Source of the DNA: Actinomycetes bacterium
Lineage (GTDB): Bacteria > Actinomycetota > Actinomycetes > S36-B12 > UBA5976
DNA length: 6,378 bases
Direction: 5' to 3'
Assembly: GCA_021784375.1 (NCBI GenBank)
Contig: JAJXSV010000124.1
Location: 1 to 6,378, forward strand
Position numbers and translations under genes: made by a program. Shown here piece after piece: positions 1-4,898 of this stretch. How positions within the stretch are numbered: position 1 is the first letter of the stretch; each line of letters starts with the position of its first letter. The notes under the pieces were generated by a model that saw nothing but the letters and a program-made list of their open reading frames with translations, was not told the DNA's origin and searched no databases.

Positions 1-1584
1 GCGCTTGCCGATGTTCTCGTCTCGCACCAGGTCCTTGAACAGGCGCACGAAGGCCATGGTGGTGGCCACGCTCTGCTGGCCCGAGCCGCGCTTGGTGACG
101 TCGTACACCTTGTCCGGGGGCAGGGCGAGCGGCTTGCTGTGGTTGCGGCGGCGGGGGACCGACCCGCCGAGTTGGCGGCGCAGGTCCATCATGTACTGGT
201 AGTCCGCATTGCCCTCTTCGGGACGGTACAGCGGCGGTGTGTACGGGTGCTCCTCGAGCACCGCGTCCGAGATCGGGATCTCGAGGCGGTCGCGGAACTG
301 CTTGAGGTTGTCGATGGTGAGCTTCTTCATCTGGTGCGTGGCGTTGCGGCCCTCGAACGACGAGCCCAACGTCCAGCCCTTGATGGTCTTGGCGAGGATG
401 ACCGTCGGCTGGTTCTTGTGCTCGGTCGCCGCCTTGTAGGCCGCGTACAGCTTGTGGTAGTCGTGCCCACCGCGCTTCAGGTCCCAGATCTGGTCGTCCG
501 TCCAATCGGCGACGAGGTCCTTCGCGCGTGGGTCGCGGCCGAAGAAGTTGTCGCGGACGTACGCGCCGTTCTCCGCCTTGAACGTCTGGTAGTCGCCGTC
601 GACCGTCGTGTTCATGATGTGCAGCAGGGCACCGTCACGGTCCTTGGCGAGCAGCGGATCCCAGTTGCTGCCCCAGATCACCTTGATGACGTTCCAGCCG
701 GCGCCGCGGAAGATCGCCTCCAGCTCCTGGATGATCTTGCCGTTGCCGCGCACGGGGCCGTCGAGTCGCTGCAGGTTGCAGTTGATGACGAACGTGAGGT
801 TGTCGAGGCCCTCGCGGGCAGCGAGGCCGATGGCACCCAACGACTCCGGCTCATCGGTCTCACCGTCGCCGAGGAACGCCCAGACGTGCTGGTCATTGGT
901 GTCCTTGATACCGCGCCCCGCGAGGTAGCGGTTGAAGCGTGCCTGGTAGATGGCGTGATGGGGGCCAAGTCCCATCGACACGGTGGGGAACTGCCAGAAG
1001 TCGGGCATGAGCCGGGGGTGCGGATACGACGGGATGCCGCCGCCGGCATGCGAGGCCTCCTGACGGAAGCCGTCGACCTGCTGTTCGCTCAAGCGGCCCT
1101 CGACGAAGGCGCGTGCGTACATGCCCGGTGCGGTGTGCCCCTGGAAGAAGACCTGGTCGCCACCGCCCGGGTGGTCCATGCCGCGGAAGAAGTGGTTGAA
1201 GCCGACCTCGTAGAGCGAGGCCGAGGATGCGTACGAGGAGATGTGGCCGCCGACGCCGATGCCCGGCCGCTGCGCTCGGTGCACGATCATGGCGGCGTTC
1301 CAGCGGATCCAGCGACGGATGCGATGCTCGGCGGCCTCGTCACCGGGGAAGATCGGTTCGTCCTTGGGCGAGATCGTGTTGATGTAGTCGGTCTGGCGGA
1401 TCGAGGGCAGGCCCACGCTGCGTTCGCGGGCGTGGCGAACGAGTTCGAGCATGAGCTGCCGTGCGCGCCAAGTGCCGTTGTTCTGGATGATCGCGTCGAG
1501 CGACGCCTTCCATTCAGCGGTCTCCTCGGGGTCCTTGTCGAAGTACTGCGACGGGAGATCGTCCACGAAGTACGGATCGGCCAT
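1..1584 (-). CDS. aceE: Pyruvate dehydrogenase E1 component, homodimeric type (5' part; C-terminus beyond window)
   Basis: Thiamine-diphosphate-dependent E1 of the cytosolic pyruvate dehydrogenase complex; it decarboxylates pyruvate and acetylates the E2 lipoyl group, feeding acetyl-CoA to the TCA cycle. Read from the ATG at 1584, 528 codons stay open to the window edge; the family is usually near 900 residues, so about 40% is missing. The N-terminal start [13 protein letters not shown] is followed by the blocks [28 protein letters not shown] and [16 protein letters not shown]. The ThDP/Mg motif is [10 protein letters not shown] (G239-D240-G241) with N268 and N270 in [21 protein letters not shown] and NATHQMKK, which carry the conserved active-site loop histidine, lie further on. 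The start is supported by a purine-rich AGGAAGGG just upstream. The gene is divergent from the DUF3052 gene, an arrangement I recall in other actinobacteria. Very high similarity to E. coli AceE in remembered blocks makes the identity secure. Confidence 0.97.
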   Translation of the reverse strand, partial: MADPYFVDDLPSQYFDKDPEETAEWKASLDAIIQNNGTWRARQLMLELVRHARERSVGLPSIRQTDYINTISPKDEPIFPGDEAAEHRIRRWIRWNAAMIVHRAQRPGIGVGGHISSYASSASLYEVGFNHFFRGMDHPGGGDQVFFQGHTAPGMYARAFVEGRLSEQQVDGFRQEASHAGGGIPSYPHPRLMPDFWQFPTVSMGLGPHHAIYQARFNRYLAGRGIKDTNDQHVWAFLGDGETDEPESLGAIGLAAREGLDNLTFVINCNLQRLDGPVRGNGKIIQELEAIFRGAGWNVIKVIWGSNWDPLLAKDRDGALLHIMNTTVDGDYQTFKAENGAYVRDNFFGRDPRAKDLVADWTDDQIWDLKRGGHDYHKLYAAYKAATEHKNQPTVILAKTIKGWTLGSSFEGRNATHQMKKLTIDNLKQFRDRLEIPISDAVLEEHPYTPPLYRPEEGNADYQYMMDLRRQLGGSVPRRRNHSKPLALPPDKVYDVTKRGSGQQSVATTMAFVRLFKDLVRDENIGKR

Positions 1585-1752
1585 TGGGTCACCCTTCCTC
1601 TCGCGCTTCACGTCGAGGTGACGACGCGGTTCACGCAACGGGGGTCATTGTCCCCTATCGCGTTATCCGAATGAAACAGGGCCAGCGCTTGCCTTTGCGG
1701 TGGCCGTCGTGTGGACTGCTCCTGCACGAACGTCGAGAGAAGGGCAAGGTAG
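1585..1752. promoter_or_regulatory. Divergent aceE / DUF3052 intergenic region with weak promoter candidates
   Basis: This 168-bp region must carry the promoters of both flanking genes. For the plus-strand gene, TTGCCT (1689-1694) lies 17 bp from TGGACT (1712-1717), close to actinobacterial -10 elements, giving a start near 1724 and a leader of about 29 nt. For aceE (minus strand), GACAAT (1647-1652) is a possible -10, but no good -35 lies upstream. That -10 falls inside a short dyad, GGGG (1641-1644) and CCCC (1652-1655) around TCATTGT, which could be an operator. All of this is by eye and weak; no 5' UTR structure was recognised. Confidence 0.3.
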
Positions 1753-2184
1753 GTGCCGACTGCGGCCGTTAACGCGGAGGCATTGCGCGGAATGCTCACG
1801 AAGTTGGGCATCAAGCCCGGGATGACCGTGCAGGTGATTGGGGATGACGTCGACAGCGACGAGTCCTTCAACGAAGCCGCTGCGATGCTGACCGGTACTG
1901 CCCTGGTGGACTACGACTACGAGGATGTCGTCGACGCGGTGCTCCTCTGGCATCGCGAGGACGACGGCGATCTCGTGGACGCACTCGTCGATGCTGTGGT
2001 GCCGCTCACGGAGGATGGCGTCATCGTCCTGCTGACTCCGAAGCCGGGGCGTGCCGGTCATGTGCCGGCTGATGAGATCGCGGAGGCCGTCCCCACTGCG
2101 GGCCTGCAGGCGACCTCGACGGTGAGTGCCGCTGTGAACTGGCAGGGCACGCGCCTGGTGACACCCAAGGGCCCACGCCGCTGA
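1753..2184 (+). CDS. DUF3052 family protein, function unknown
   Basis: A 143-residue soluble protein matching, from memory, the actinobacterial DUF3052 family; members of this family sit near aceE in mycobacteria (Rv2239c close to Rv2241, recalled not searched). The GTG start at 1753 is chosen because AGAGAAGGG (1736-1744) lies 8 nt upstream. The protein opens with LGIKPGMTVQVIGDDVD, has a very acidic centre (DYDYEDVVDAVLLWHREDDG, residues around 55-75) and ends in a basic tail GPRR. No signal peptide, membrane segment or known catalytic motif is visible. The alternating hydrophobic strands and helices suggest a compact alpha/beta fold. It is divergent from aceE and followed 61 bp later by a tRNA gene, so it is probably monocistronic. 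A role connected with pyruvate metabolism would be a guess from position only. Confidence 0.85.
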   Translation: MPTAAVNAEALRGMLTKLGIKPGMTVQVIGDDVDSDESFNEAAAMLTGTALVDYDYEDVVDAVLLWHREDDGDLVDALVDAVVPLTEDGVIVLLTPKPGRAGHVPADEIAEAVPTAGLQATSTVSAAVNWQGTRLVTPKGPRR

Positions 2185-2186
2185 AG

Positions 2187-2215
2187 TTCATGCGGCCGCC
2201 GAATTCGGTTAGCCT
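2187..2215 (+). promoter_or_regulatory. Probable tRNA-Val promoter
   Basis: TTCATG (2187-2192) and TAGCCT (2210-2215) are separated by 17 bp. The -10 fits the actinobacterial TANNNT pattern; the -35 is poor. Transcription would begin near 2222, leaving a leader of about 24 nt before the mature tRNA. It starts just after the DUF3052 stop codon, so the tRNA need not depend on read-through. Confidence 0.4.
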
Positions 2216-2224
2216 TCGCGTCTG

Positions 2225-2240
2225 CCACGCTGAAGCGTGG
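2225..2240 (+). other. 6-bp hairpin in the tRNA leader
   Basis: CCACGC and GCGTGG form a perfect 6-bp stem with a TGAA loop, ending 5 nt before the mature tRNA 5' end. It could end DUF3052 transcripts (there is no T-tract) or lie in the pre-tRNA leader as a structure next to the RNase P cleavage site. Only the base pairing is directly seen. Confidence 0.4.
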
Positions 2241-2245
2241 GTTCC

Positions 2246-2319
2246 GGGCGTGTAGCTCAGTTGGTTAGAGCTCTGGTCTTACAAACCAGCGGTCGGGGGT
2301 TCGAGTCCCTCCGCGCCCA
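2246..2319 (+). tRNA. tRNA-Val (anticodon UAC)
   Basis: A complete 74-nt cloverleaf. The acceptor stem pairs GGGCGTG (2246-2252) with CGCGCCC (2312-2318) and has one G-U pair. The D stem is GCTC/GAGC. The anticodon stem is CTGGT/ACCAG with loop CTTACAA, and the anticodon TAC is at 2280-2282. The T stem is GGGGG/CCCTC with loop TTCGAGT. The discriminator base is A2319. The next bases are CCC, not CCA, so the 3' CCA must be added by the nucleotidyltransferase. The anticodon reads GUA (and by wobble GUG), a minor valine codon in a high-GC genome. No pseudogene signs. Confidence 0.97.
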
Positions 2320-2342
2320 CCCGGTGTGACGTCGCCCCCCTG

Positions 2343-2444
2343 CACTTCCCGCCGTTTCCTGCGCCTTCAACCCCACTTCCCGCCAAGAAAGGCGCGTTTT
2401 CAGCCGGGAACTGGGGTTGAAATCGCAGATGCGAGCGGGAAGTG
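2343..2444. repeat. Nested 102-bp inverted repeat with four CACTTCCCGC-like half-sites
   Basis: Three concentric dyads share the same centre at 2393.5. The outer arms are CACTTCCCGC (2343-2352) and its exact complement (2435-2444). The middle arms are CTGCG (2359-2363) and CGCAG (2424-2428). The inner arms are 17 bp (2366-2382 and 2405-2421) with one mismatch, and a further GAAA/TTTC pairs inside the loop. The motif CACTTCCCGC occurs at 2343 and 2374 on the plus strand, exactly on the minus strand at 2435-2444 and degenerately at 2404-2413. Half-sites on each side are 31 bp apart, about three helical turns. It fills the gap between the tRNA and the Nif3 gene and reaches the -35 region of the latter. 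It could be a terminator, an operator or a mobile palindromic repeat. Confidence 0.85.
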
Positions 2445-2456
2445 GGATGGCGCGCC

Positions 2457-2468
2457 TACCCTGCGGAC
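2457..2468 (+). promoter_or_regulatory. Leaderless-type -10 element of the Nif3 gene
   Basis: TACCCT (2457-2462) is followed by 6 nt and then the ATG at 2469, so transcription would begin at the A of the start codon. This geometry is typical of leaderless actinobacterial mRNAs. There is no Shine-Dalgarno sequence, and the -35 region is covered by the right arm of the nested palindrome. Confidence 0.45.
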
Positions 2469-3263
2469 ATGACGAACGTGGGCGATCTCATTGCTGCCTT
2501 CGACGAATGGTTCCCCCCGGAGTTGGCCGAGGACTGGGATGCCGTCGGGCTCCTCACCGGGCGCCGCACTGCGCCCGTCTCCGCCGCCGCTCTGGCTGTC
2601 GAATTGACGGACGCCACGCTCGCCTGGGCCATCGACGAGGGCGCGCAAGTCCTCTTCGTGCACCACCCGCTCTACCTGCGTGGCACCAGCAACGTCGATG
2701 GTGACAGTCCGCGGGGCGGCCTCGTGCAGCGCGCGATCGAAGCGGGGCTTGCGATCTTCGTGGCCCACACCAATGCCGACCATGCGCGCCCGGGCGTCTC
2801 CGATGCGCTGGCGGAGGCGGTCGGCCTGATCGAGACGCGGCCCATCCGCCGTCACATCACCGATCCGCATGTCGGTACCGGCCGATACGGGTCCCTCGAA
2901 GCGCCCACGACACTGGCCGAATTCGTGGGTCGTGTCGCGTGGGCGTTGCCCAAGACGCACTCCGGCGTGCGCTGGGCCGGAGAGCCGGACCGCCGCATCG
3001 TGCGGGTAGCCGTTTGCGCCGGCGCAGGCGCCGACCTGCTCGACGAGATCGAAGCGGACGTCTTCGTGACGAGTGACCTGCGACATCACGCAGCGCTCGA
3101 CTACCTGGCCAGTCAGCGCGCATCACTGATCGACATCCCGCACGCGGCGGCGGAGTGGCTGTGGCTGGCACCCCTCGCGCAGCGGCTGCAAGCCCGCTAC
3201 GCGAACCTGTCGACGGTCGTGTGTCCGCTGGTCACGGACCCTTGGAGCGGCCATCACCCGTAG
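2469..3263 (+). CDS. Nif3-family dinuclear metal centre protein (YbgI/GTP cyclohydrolase 1 type 2-like)
   Basis: A 264-residue member of the Nif3/YbgI family: toroidal oligomers whose subunits bind two metal ions. The true substrate is unsettled; 'GTP cyclohydrolase 1 type 2' is only an annotation name. Family marks in order are ELAEDWDAVGLLTG near the N-terminus, H65-H66 in LFVHHPLYLRG, H100 and D104 in AHTNADHA, DLRHH (D203-H207), and H225 with E229 in IDIPHAAAEW. These fit the metal-ligand set (His, His, Asp, His, Glu). ATG 2469 is chosen over the in-frame GTG at 2442 because the protein then begins MTNVGDLIAAFDEWFPPEL as in relatives and a -10 sits correctly for a leaderless start. It lies 27 nt before the zinc-ribbon gene; the same pair plus RNase HI occurs in M. 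tuberculosis (Rv2230c-Rv2229c-Rv2228c). It is short enough to lack the PII-like insert seen in longer homologues. Confidence 0.93.
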   Translation: MTNVGDLIAAFDEWFPPELAEDWDAVGLLTGRRTAPVSAAALAVELTDATLAWAIDEGAQVLFVHHPLYLRGTSNVDGDSPRGGLVQRAIEAGLAIFVAHTNADHARPGVSDALAEAVGLIETRPIRRHITDPHVGTGRYGSLEAPTTLAEFVGRVAWALPKTHSGVRWAGEPDRRIVRVAVCAGAGADLLDEIEADVFVTSDLRHHAALDYLASQRASLIDIPHAAAEWLWLAPLAQRLQARYANLSTVVCPLVTDPWSGHHP

Positions 3264-3278
3264 TGCCGCGCACTACGA

Positions 3279-3290
3279 CAGAATGTGCGC
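3279..3290 (+). promoter_or_regulatory. Possible internal leaderless -10 element for the zinc-ribbon gene
   Basis: CAGAAT (3279-3284, 4 of 6 to TATAAT) is followed by 6 nt before GTG 3291, the same geometry as the Nif3 gene. No Shine-Dalgarno sequence is visible in the 27-nt gap. No convincing -35 was found. It is the main argument for choosing GTG 3291 over GTG 3285. Confidence 0.35.
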
Positions 3291-4037
3291 GTGGCAACCG
3301 CTGATCCGTTCGCTCAATTGCGCCTGCTCGACCTGCAGGCTGCCGACACCCACCTCGACCAGGTGGCGCATCGTCGCGCCAACCTCTCCGAGGTCGCCCG
3401 ACTGCGTGAATGCGAGTTGGCGCTGCAGCGCGTGCGACGGTTCATCGTTGCCGGCGAGACCGAGGTCTCCGACCGCGAGCGTGAGGCCCGCAAGATGGAG
3501 AACGACGTCGAGCAGGTCAGGATGCGTGCCGGCAAGGACGAGGCCCTCCTGCTTTCGGGCACCGTCTCCAACCCCAAGCAGTTGGAGGACCTCACGCATG
3601 AGGTCGCATCGCTCAAGCGCCGTCAGGAGGCACTCGAGGACGACGAACTCGCGTTGATGCAGCAGATCGAGGACGCCAAGAACTCCCTCGCCGTGCATCA
3701 GGCGGAGCGGGCGCGCCTCGACGTGGAACTCATCGAGGCGCGCGACGCATTGGCGGAGATCGAGCACGAACTCGACAACGAGCAGGCGGATGCCGCGACG
3801 CACCGCGCGCACATCGCCACCGAGATCCCCGCGGACCTGCTGCGCGCCTATGAGAAGAGCCGGGCGGAGAACGGTGGCGTGGGTGCGGCCATGCTGCAGC
3901 ACGGCCGCTGCGGCGGGTGCCGACTGCAGATCAACCCCAACGAGCTCGCGCGCATCAAGGCGGCGCCCTCGAACGAGGTGCTGCGCTGCGATGAATGCCG
4001 GCGCATCCTGGTTCGCACGGGCGAGTCGGGCCTGTGA
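3291..4037 (+). CDS. Coiled-coil protein with C-terminal C4 zinc ribbon (DUF164-type)
   Basis: A 248-residue cytosolic protein. Residues from about 10 to 175 are charged heptad-like sequence (for example ARLRECELALQRVR and EDDELALMQQIEDAKNSL), predicting a long antiparallel coiled-coil hairpin. The C-terminal domain has two CxxC pairs, C207-GG-C210 and C233-DE-C236, the zinc-ribbon knuckles. Relatives include mycobacterial Rv2229c, chlamydial CT398 and Helicobacter HP0958; the last two were linked to sigma-54 or flagellar functions, but no such partner is visible here and the actinobacterial role is unknown. The coiled coil plus nucleic-acid-style ribbon and constant neighbourhood with RNase HI suggest a nucleic-acid or protein scaffold, which is inference. 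The start could instead be GTG 3285, adding two residues. The TGA overlaps the RNase HI GTG, implying translational coupling. Confidence 0.92.
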   Translation: MATADPFAQLRLLDLQAADTHLDQVAHRRANLSEVARLRECELALQRVRRFIVAGETEVSDREREARKMENDVEQVRMRAGKDEALLLSGTVSNPKQLEDLTHEVASLKRRQEALEDDELALMQQIEDAKNSLAVHQAERARLDVELIEARDALAEIEHELDNEQADAATHRAHIATEIPADLLRAYEKSRAENGGVGAAMLQHGRCGGCRLQINPNELARIKAAPSNEVLRCDECRRILVRTGESGL

Positions 4038-4480
4038 GCCCGCGCTATCTCGTCATAGAGGCCGACGGGGGAGCACGAGGCAACCCCGGGCCGGCGGCCT
4101 ACGGCTGCGTCATGCGCGACGGTGCCAGCGGGAGGCTGCTGGCGGAACGCGCCGACTACCTCGGCCTGACGACGAACAACGTGGCCGAGTACACCGGTCT
4201 GCTCACCGGTCTCCTGCTGTGCGCGACCCTCGGCGACGTGCGCGTGGACGTGCGGATGGATTCGAAGCTTGTCGTCGAGCAGATGACCGGCGGGTGGAAG
4301 ATCAAACACGAGAACATGCGCGCGCTGGCGGCCAAGGCGCGCGCGGCAATCAACCCCTCACTCGTGCGCTACCAATGGATCCCGCGGGCACAGAACAAGG
4401 ACGCAGATCGCCTGGTGAACGAATCACTCGATGCGGTCCTGGCCGGAGGAACCGGACTGATCGTGCGGGATTTCTCCTGA
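4034..4480 (+). CDS. rnhA: Ribonuclease HI, stand-alone domain
   Basis: A 148-residue RNase HI that degrades the RNA strand of RNA:DNA hybrids (R-loops, primers) in the cytosol. Catalytic carboxylates are all present: D11 in EADGGARGNPG, E52 in NNVAEYTGLL, D76 in VRMDSKLVVEQM, and D125 in NKDADRLVN. The start is GTG 4034 because it overlaps the upstream TGA (GTGA) and gives the family-typical N-terminus MSPRYLVIEADGGARG; an in-frame upstream start at 3995 would add an unconserved tail. It is the third gene of the Nif3/zinc-ribbon/RNase HI set. The mycobacterial homologue Rv2228c is fused to a CobC-like phosphatase domain; here the gene stops right after the RNase H fold at GLIVRDFS and no phosphatase sequence follows. 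The function is secure from the residues; the exact paralogue class (actinobacterial RnhA/RnhC-like) is less so. Confidence 0.95.
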   Translation: MSPRYLVIEADGGARGNPGPAAYGCVMRDGASGRLLAERADYLGLTTNNVAEYTGLLTGLLLCATLGDVRVDVRMDSKLVVEQMTGGWKIKHENMRALAAKARAAINPSLVRYQWIPRAQNKDADRLVNESLDAVLAGGTGLIVRDFS

Positions 4481-4494
4481 TCGGAGCGTCGGAA

Positions 4495-4523
4495 GTGGTG
4501 GCCGTGGAGCGGCCGTGGACCAC
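4495..4523 (+). terminator. Hairpin after rnhA
   Basis: GTGGT (4495-4499) pairs with ACCAC (4519-4523) and GGCCG (4500-4504) pairs with CGGCC (4510-4514), with a 4-nt asymmetric bulge. It starts 14 nt after the rnhA stop. There is no T-tract, as is common for GC-rich actinobacterial terminators, so activity is uncertain. Confidence 0.35.
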
Positions 4524-4568
4524 CAGGTTGGATGCCGGTGGCGGGCTGCGGGTGCGGTGACATGAGCC

Positions 4569-4603
4569 GGCGCAAGCGTTGCCAAATCGATGGCGATTGC
4601 GCC
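4569..4603. other. 35-nt hairpin just upstream of a strong promoter
   Basis: GGCGCAA (4569-4575) pairs with TTGCGCC (4597-4603). After a 3-nt bulge, TTGCC (4579-4583) pairs with GGCGA (4592-4596, one wobble), leaving the loop AAATCGAT. It ends one base before the -35 of the next promoter, so it may be the real end of the rnhA transcript or a dyad-symmetric regulatory site. Confidence 0.4.
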
Positions 4604-4604
4604 C

Positions 4605-4634
4605 TTGTGACACGCGCGAGCGCAGGCGTATAAA
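4605..4634 (+). promoter_or_regulatory. Strong sigma-70-like promoter for the structured RNA / EAL leader
   Basis: TTGTGA (4605-4610) and TATAAA (4629-4634) with an 18-bp spacer. The -10 is the best match to consensus in the window and stands out as AT-rich in very GC-rich DNA. Transcription would start around 4640-4642, where the structured RNA region begins. It lies 258 bp upstream of the EAL start codon. Confidence 0.6.
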
Positions 4635-4636
4635 GA

Positions 4637-4850
4637 GCGCACGGTTCCCGTGGCACCGCGCGTTCGATTGCGTGTTGGCTGGGTCACTTCGGTGATCCCC
4701 TTCCCGTCGATTGGCGGCGAGTCCTCGATTCCGGCGCAAGCCGTTGTCCGGGAGCCGGGGGCCCGCACGCTGGAGCTGTGCGGGCCCCACATGCTTGTGC
4801 AGGACAATGCCTGCAAATGCAAGGGCGTGGTTCGTTGCCTGCCCGTGCGC
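4637..4850 (+). ncRNA. Candidate structured RNA (small RNA or structured 5' leader)
   Basis: The ends pair: GCGCACGG (4637-4644) with CCGTGCGC (4843-4850). The closing stem continues with GGC (4652-4654)/GCC (4837-4839), ACCGCGC (4655-4661)/GCGTGGT (4825-4831, one G-U) and TTGCGT (4668-4673)/ATGCAA (4817-4822). Inside lie a 7-bp hairpin with a UUCG loop (4681-4698), CGGC-GCAA-GCCG (4732-4743), CCGG-GAG-CCGG (4748-4758), a perfect 11-bp stem (4758-4768 with 4778-4788) and a 6-bp hairpin (4798-4815). A strong promoter lies directly upstream and no credible protein fits. The paired ends and length near 210 nt recall 6S-type RNAs, but the branched interior does not match the 6S single hairpin. 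No known riboswitch core was recognised. The exact 5' and 3' ends are unknown; if the start is at 4641, the first four bases of the closing stem are lost. Confidence 0.5.
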
Positions 4851-4863
4851 CCCGCGCTACGGT
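4835..4863 (+). promoter_or_regulatory. Possible second promoter for the EAL gene
   Basis: TTGCCT (4835-4840) and TACGGT (4858-4863) have a 17-bp spacer and fit the loose actinobacterial pattern. Transcription would start near 4870, giving a leader of about 29 nt. It overlaps the 3' closing stem of the candidate RNA. If used, the RNA and the EAL gene would be separate units. Confidence 0.3.
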
Positions 4864-4898
4864 GACGCGACGGCAACCACGACGGCGAGGGGCTCGTT

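Noticed and set aside
139..1674. Long plus-strand open frame of 511 codons opposite aceE
   Set aside because: It is antisense to aceE codons in a GC-rich genome, where opposite frames stay open by third-position bias. It has no family-like motifs, and the minus-strand reading is a clear E1 enzyme.
2442..2468. Earlier GTG start for the Nif3 gene
   Set aside because: It adds an unconserved N-terminal stretch, begins inside the palindrome arm and lacks a Shine-Dalgarno sequence; ATG 2469 fits the family and the -10 spacing.
2400..3089. Minus-strand open frame opposite the Nif3 gene
   Set aside because: A shadow of the Nif3 coding frame with no recognisable motifs, starting and ending inside that gene and the palindrome.
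3995..4033. Earlier start for RNase HI at 3995
   Set aside because: It would overlap the zinc-ribbon gene by more than 40 nt and add a tail before the conserved first strand; GTG 4034 in the GTGA overlap is the natural start.
4637..4850. tmRNA, SRP RNA or 6C RNA as the identity of the structured RNA
   Set aside because: No tRNA-like ends or tag frame, no SRP GGAA-type apical hairpin with its conserved internal loop, and no pair of C-rich loops were seen.
4650..4865. Small plus-strand open frame in the rnhA-EAL gap
   Set aside because: Poor start context, no family resemblance, and it coincides with the strongly base-paired RNA region.
4637..4898. Cyclic-di-GMP riboswitch (GEMM type) upstream of the EAL gene
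   Set aside because: The conserved GEMM core elements and two-hairpin layout were not found; the architecture is a closed multibranch structure instead.
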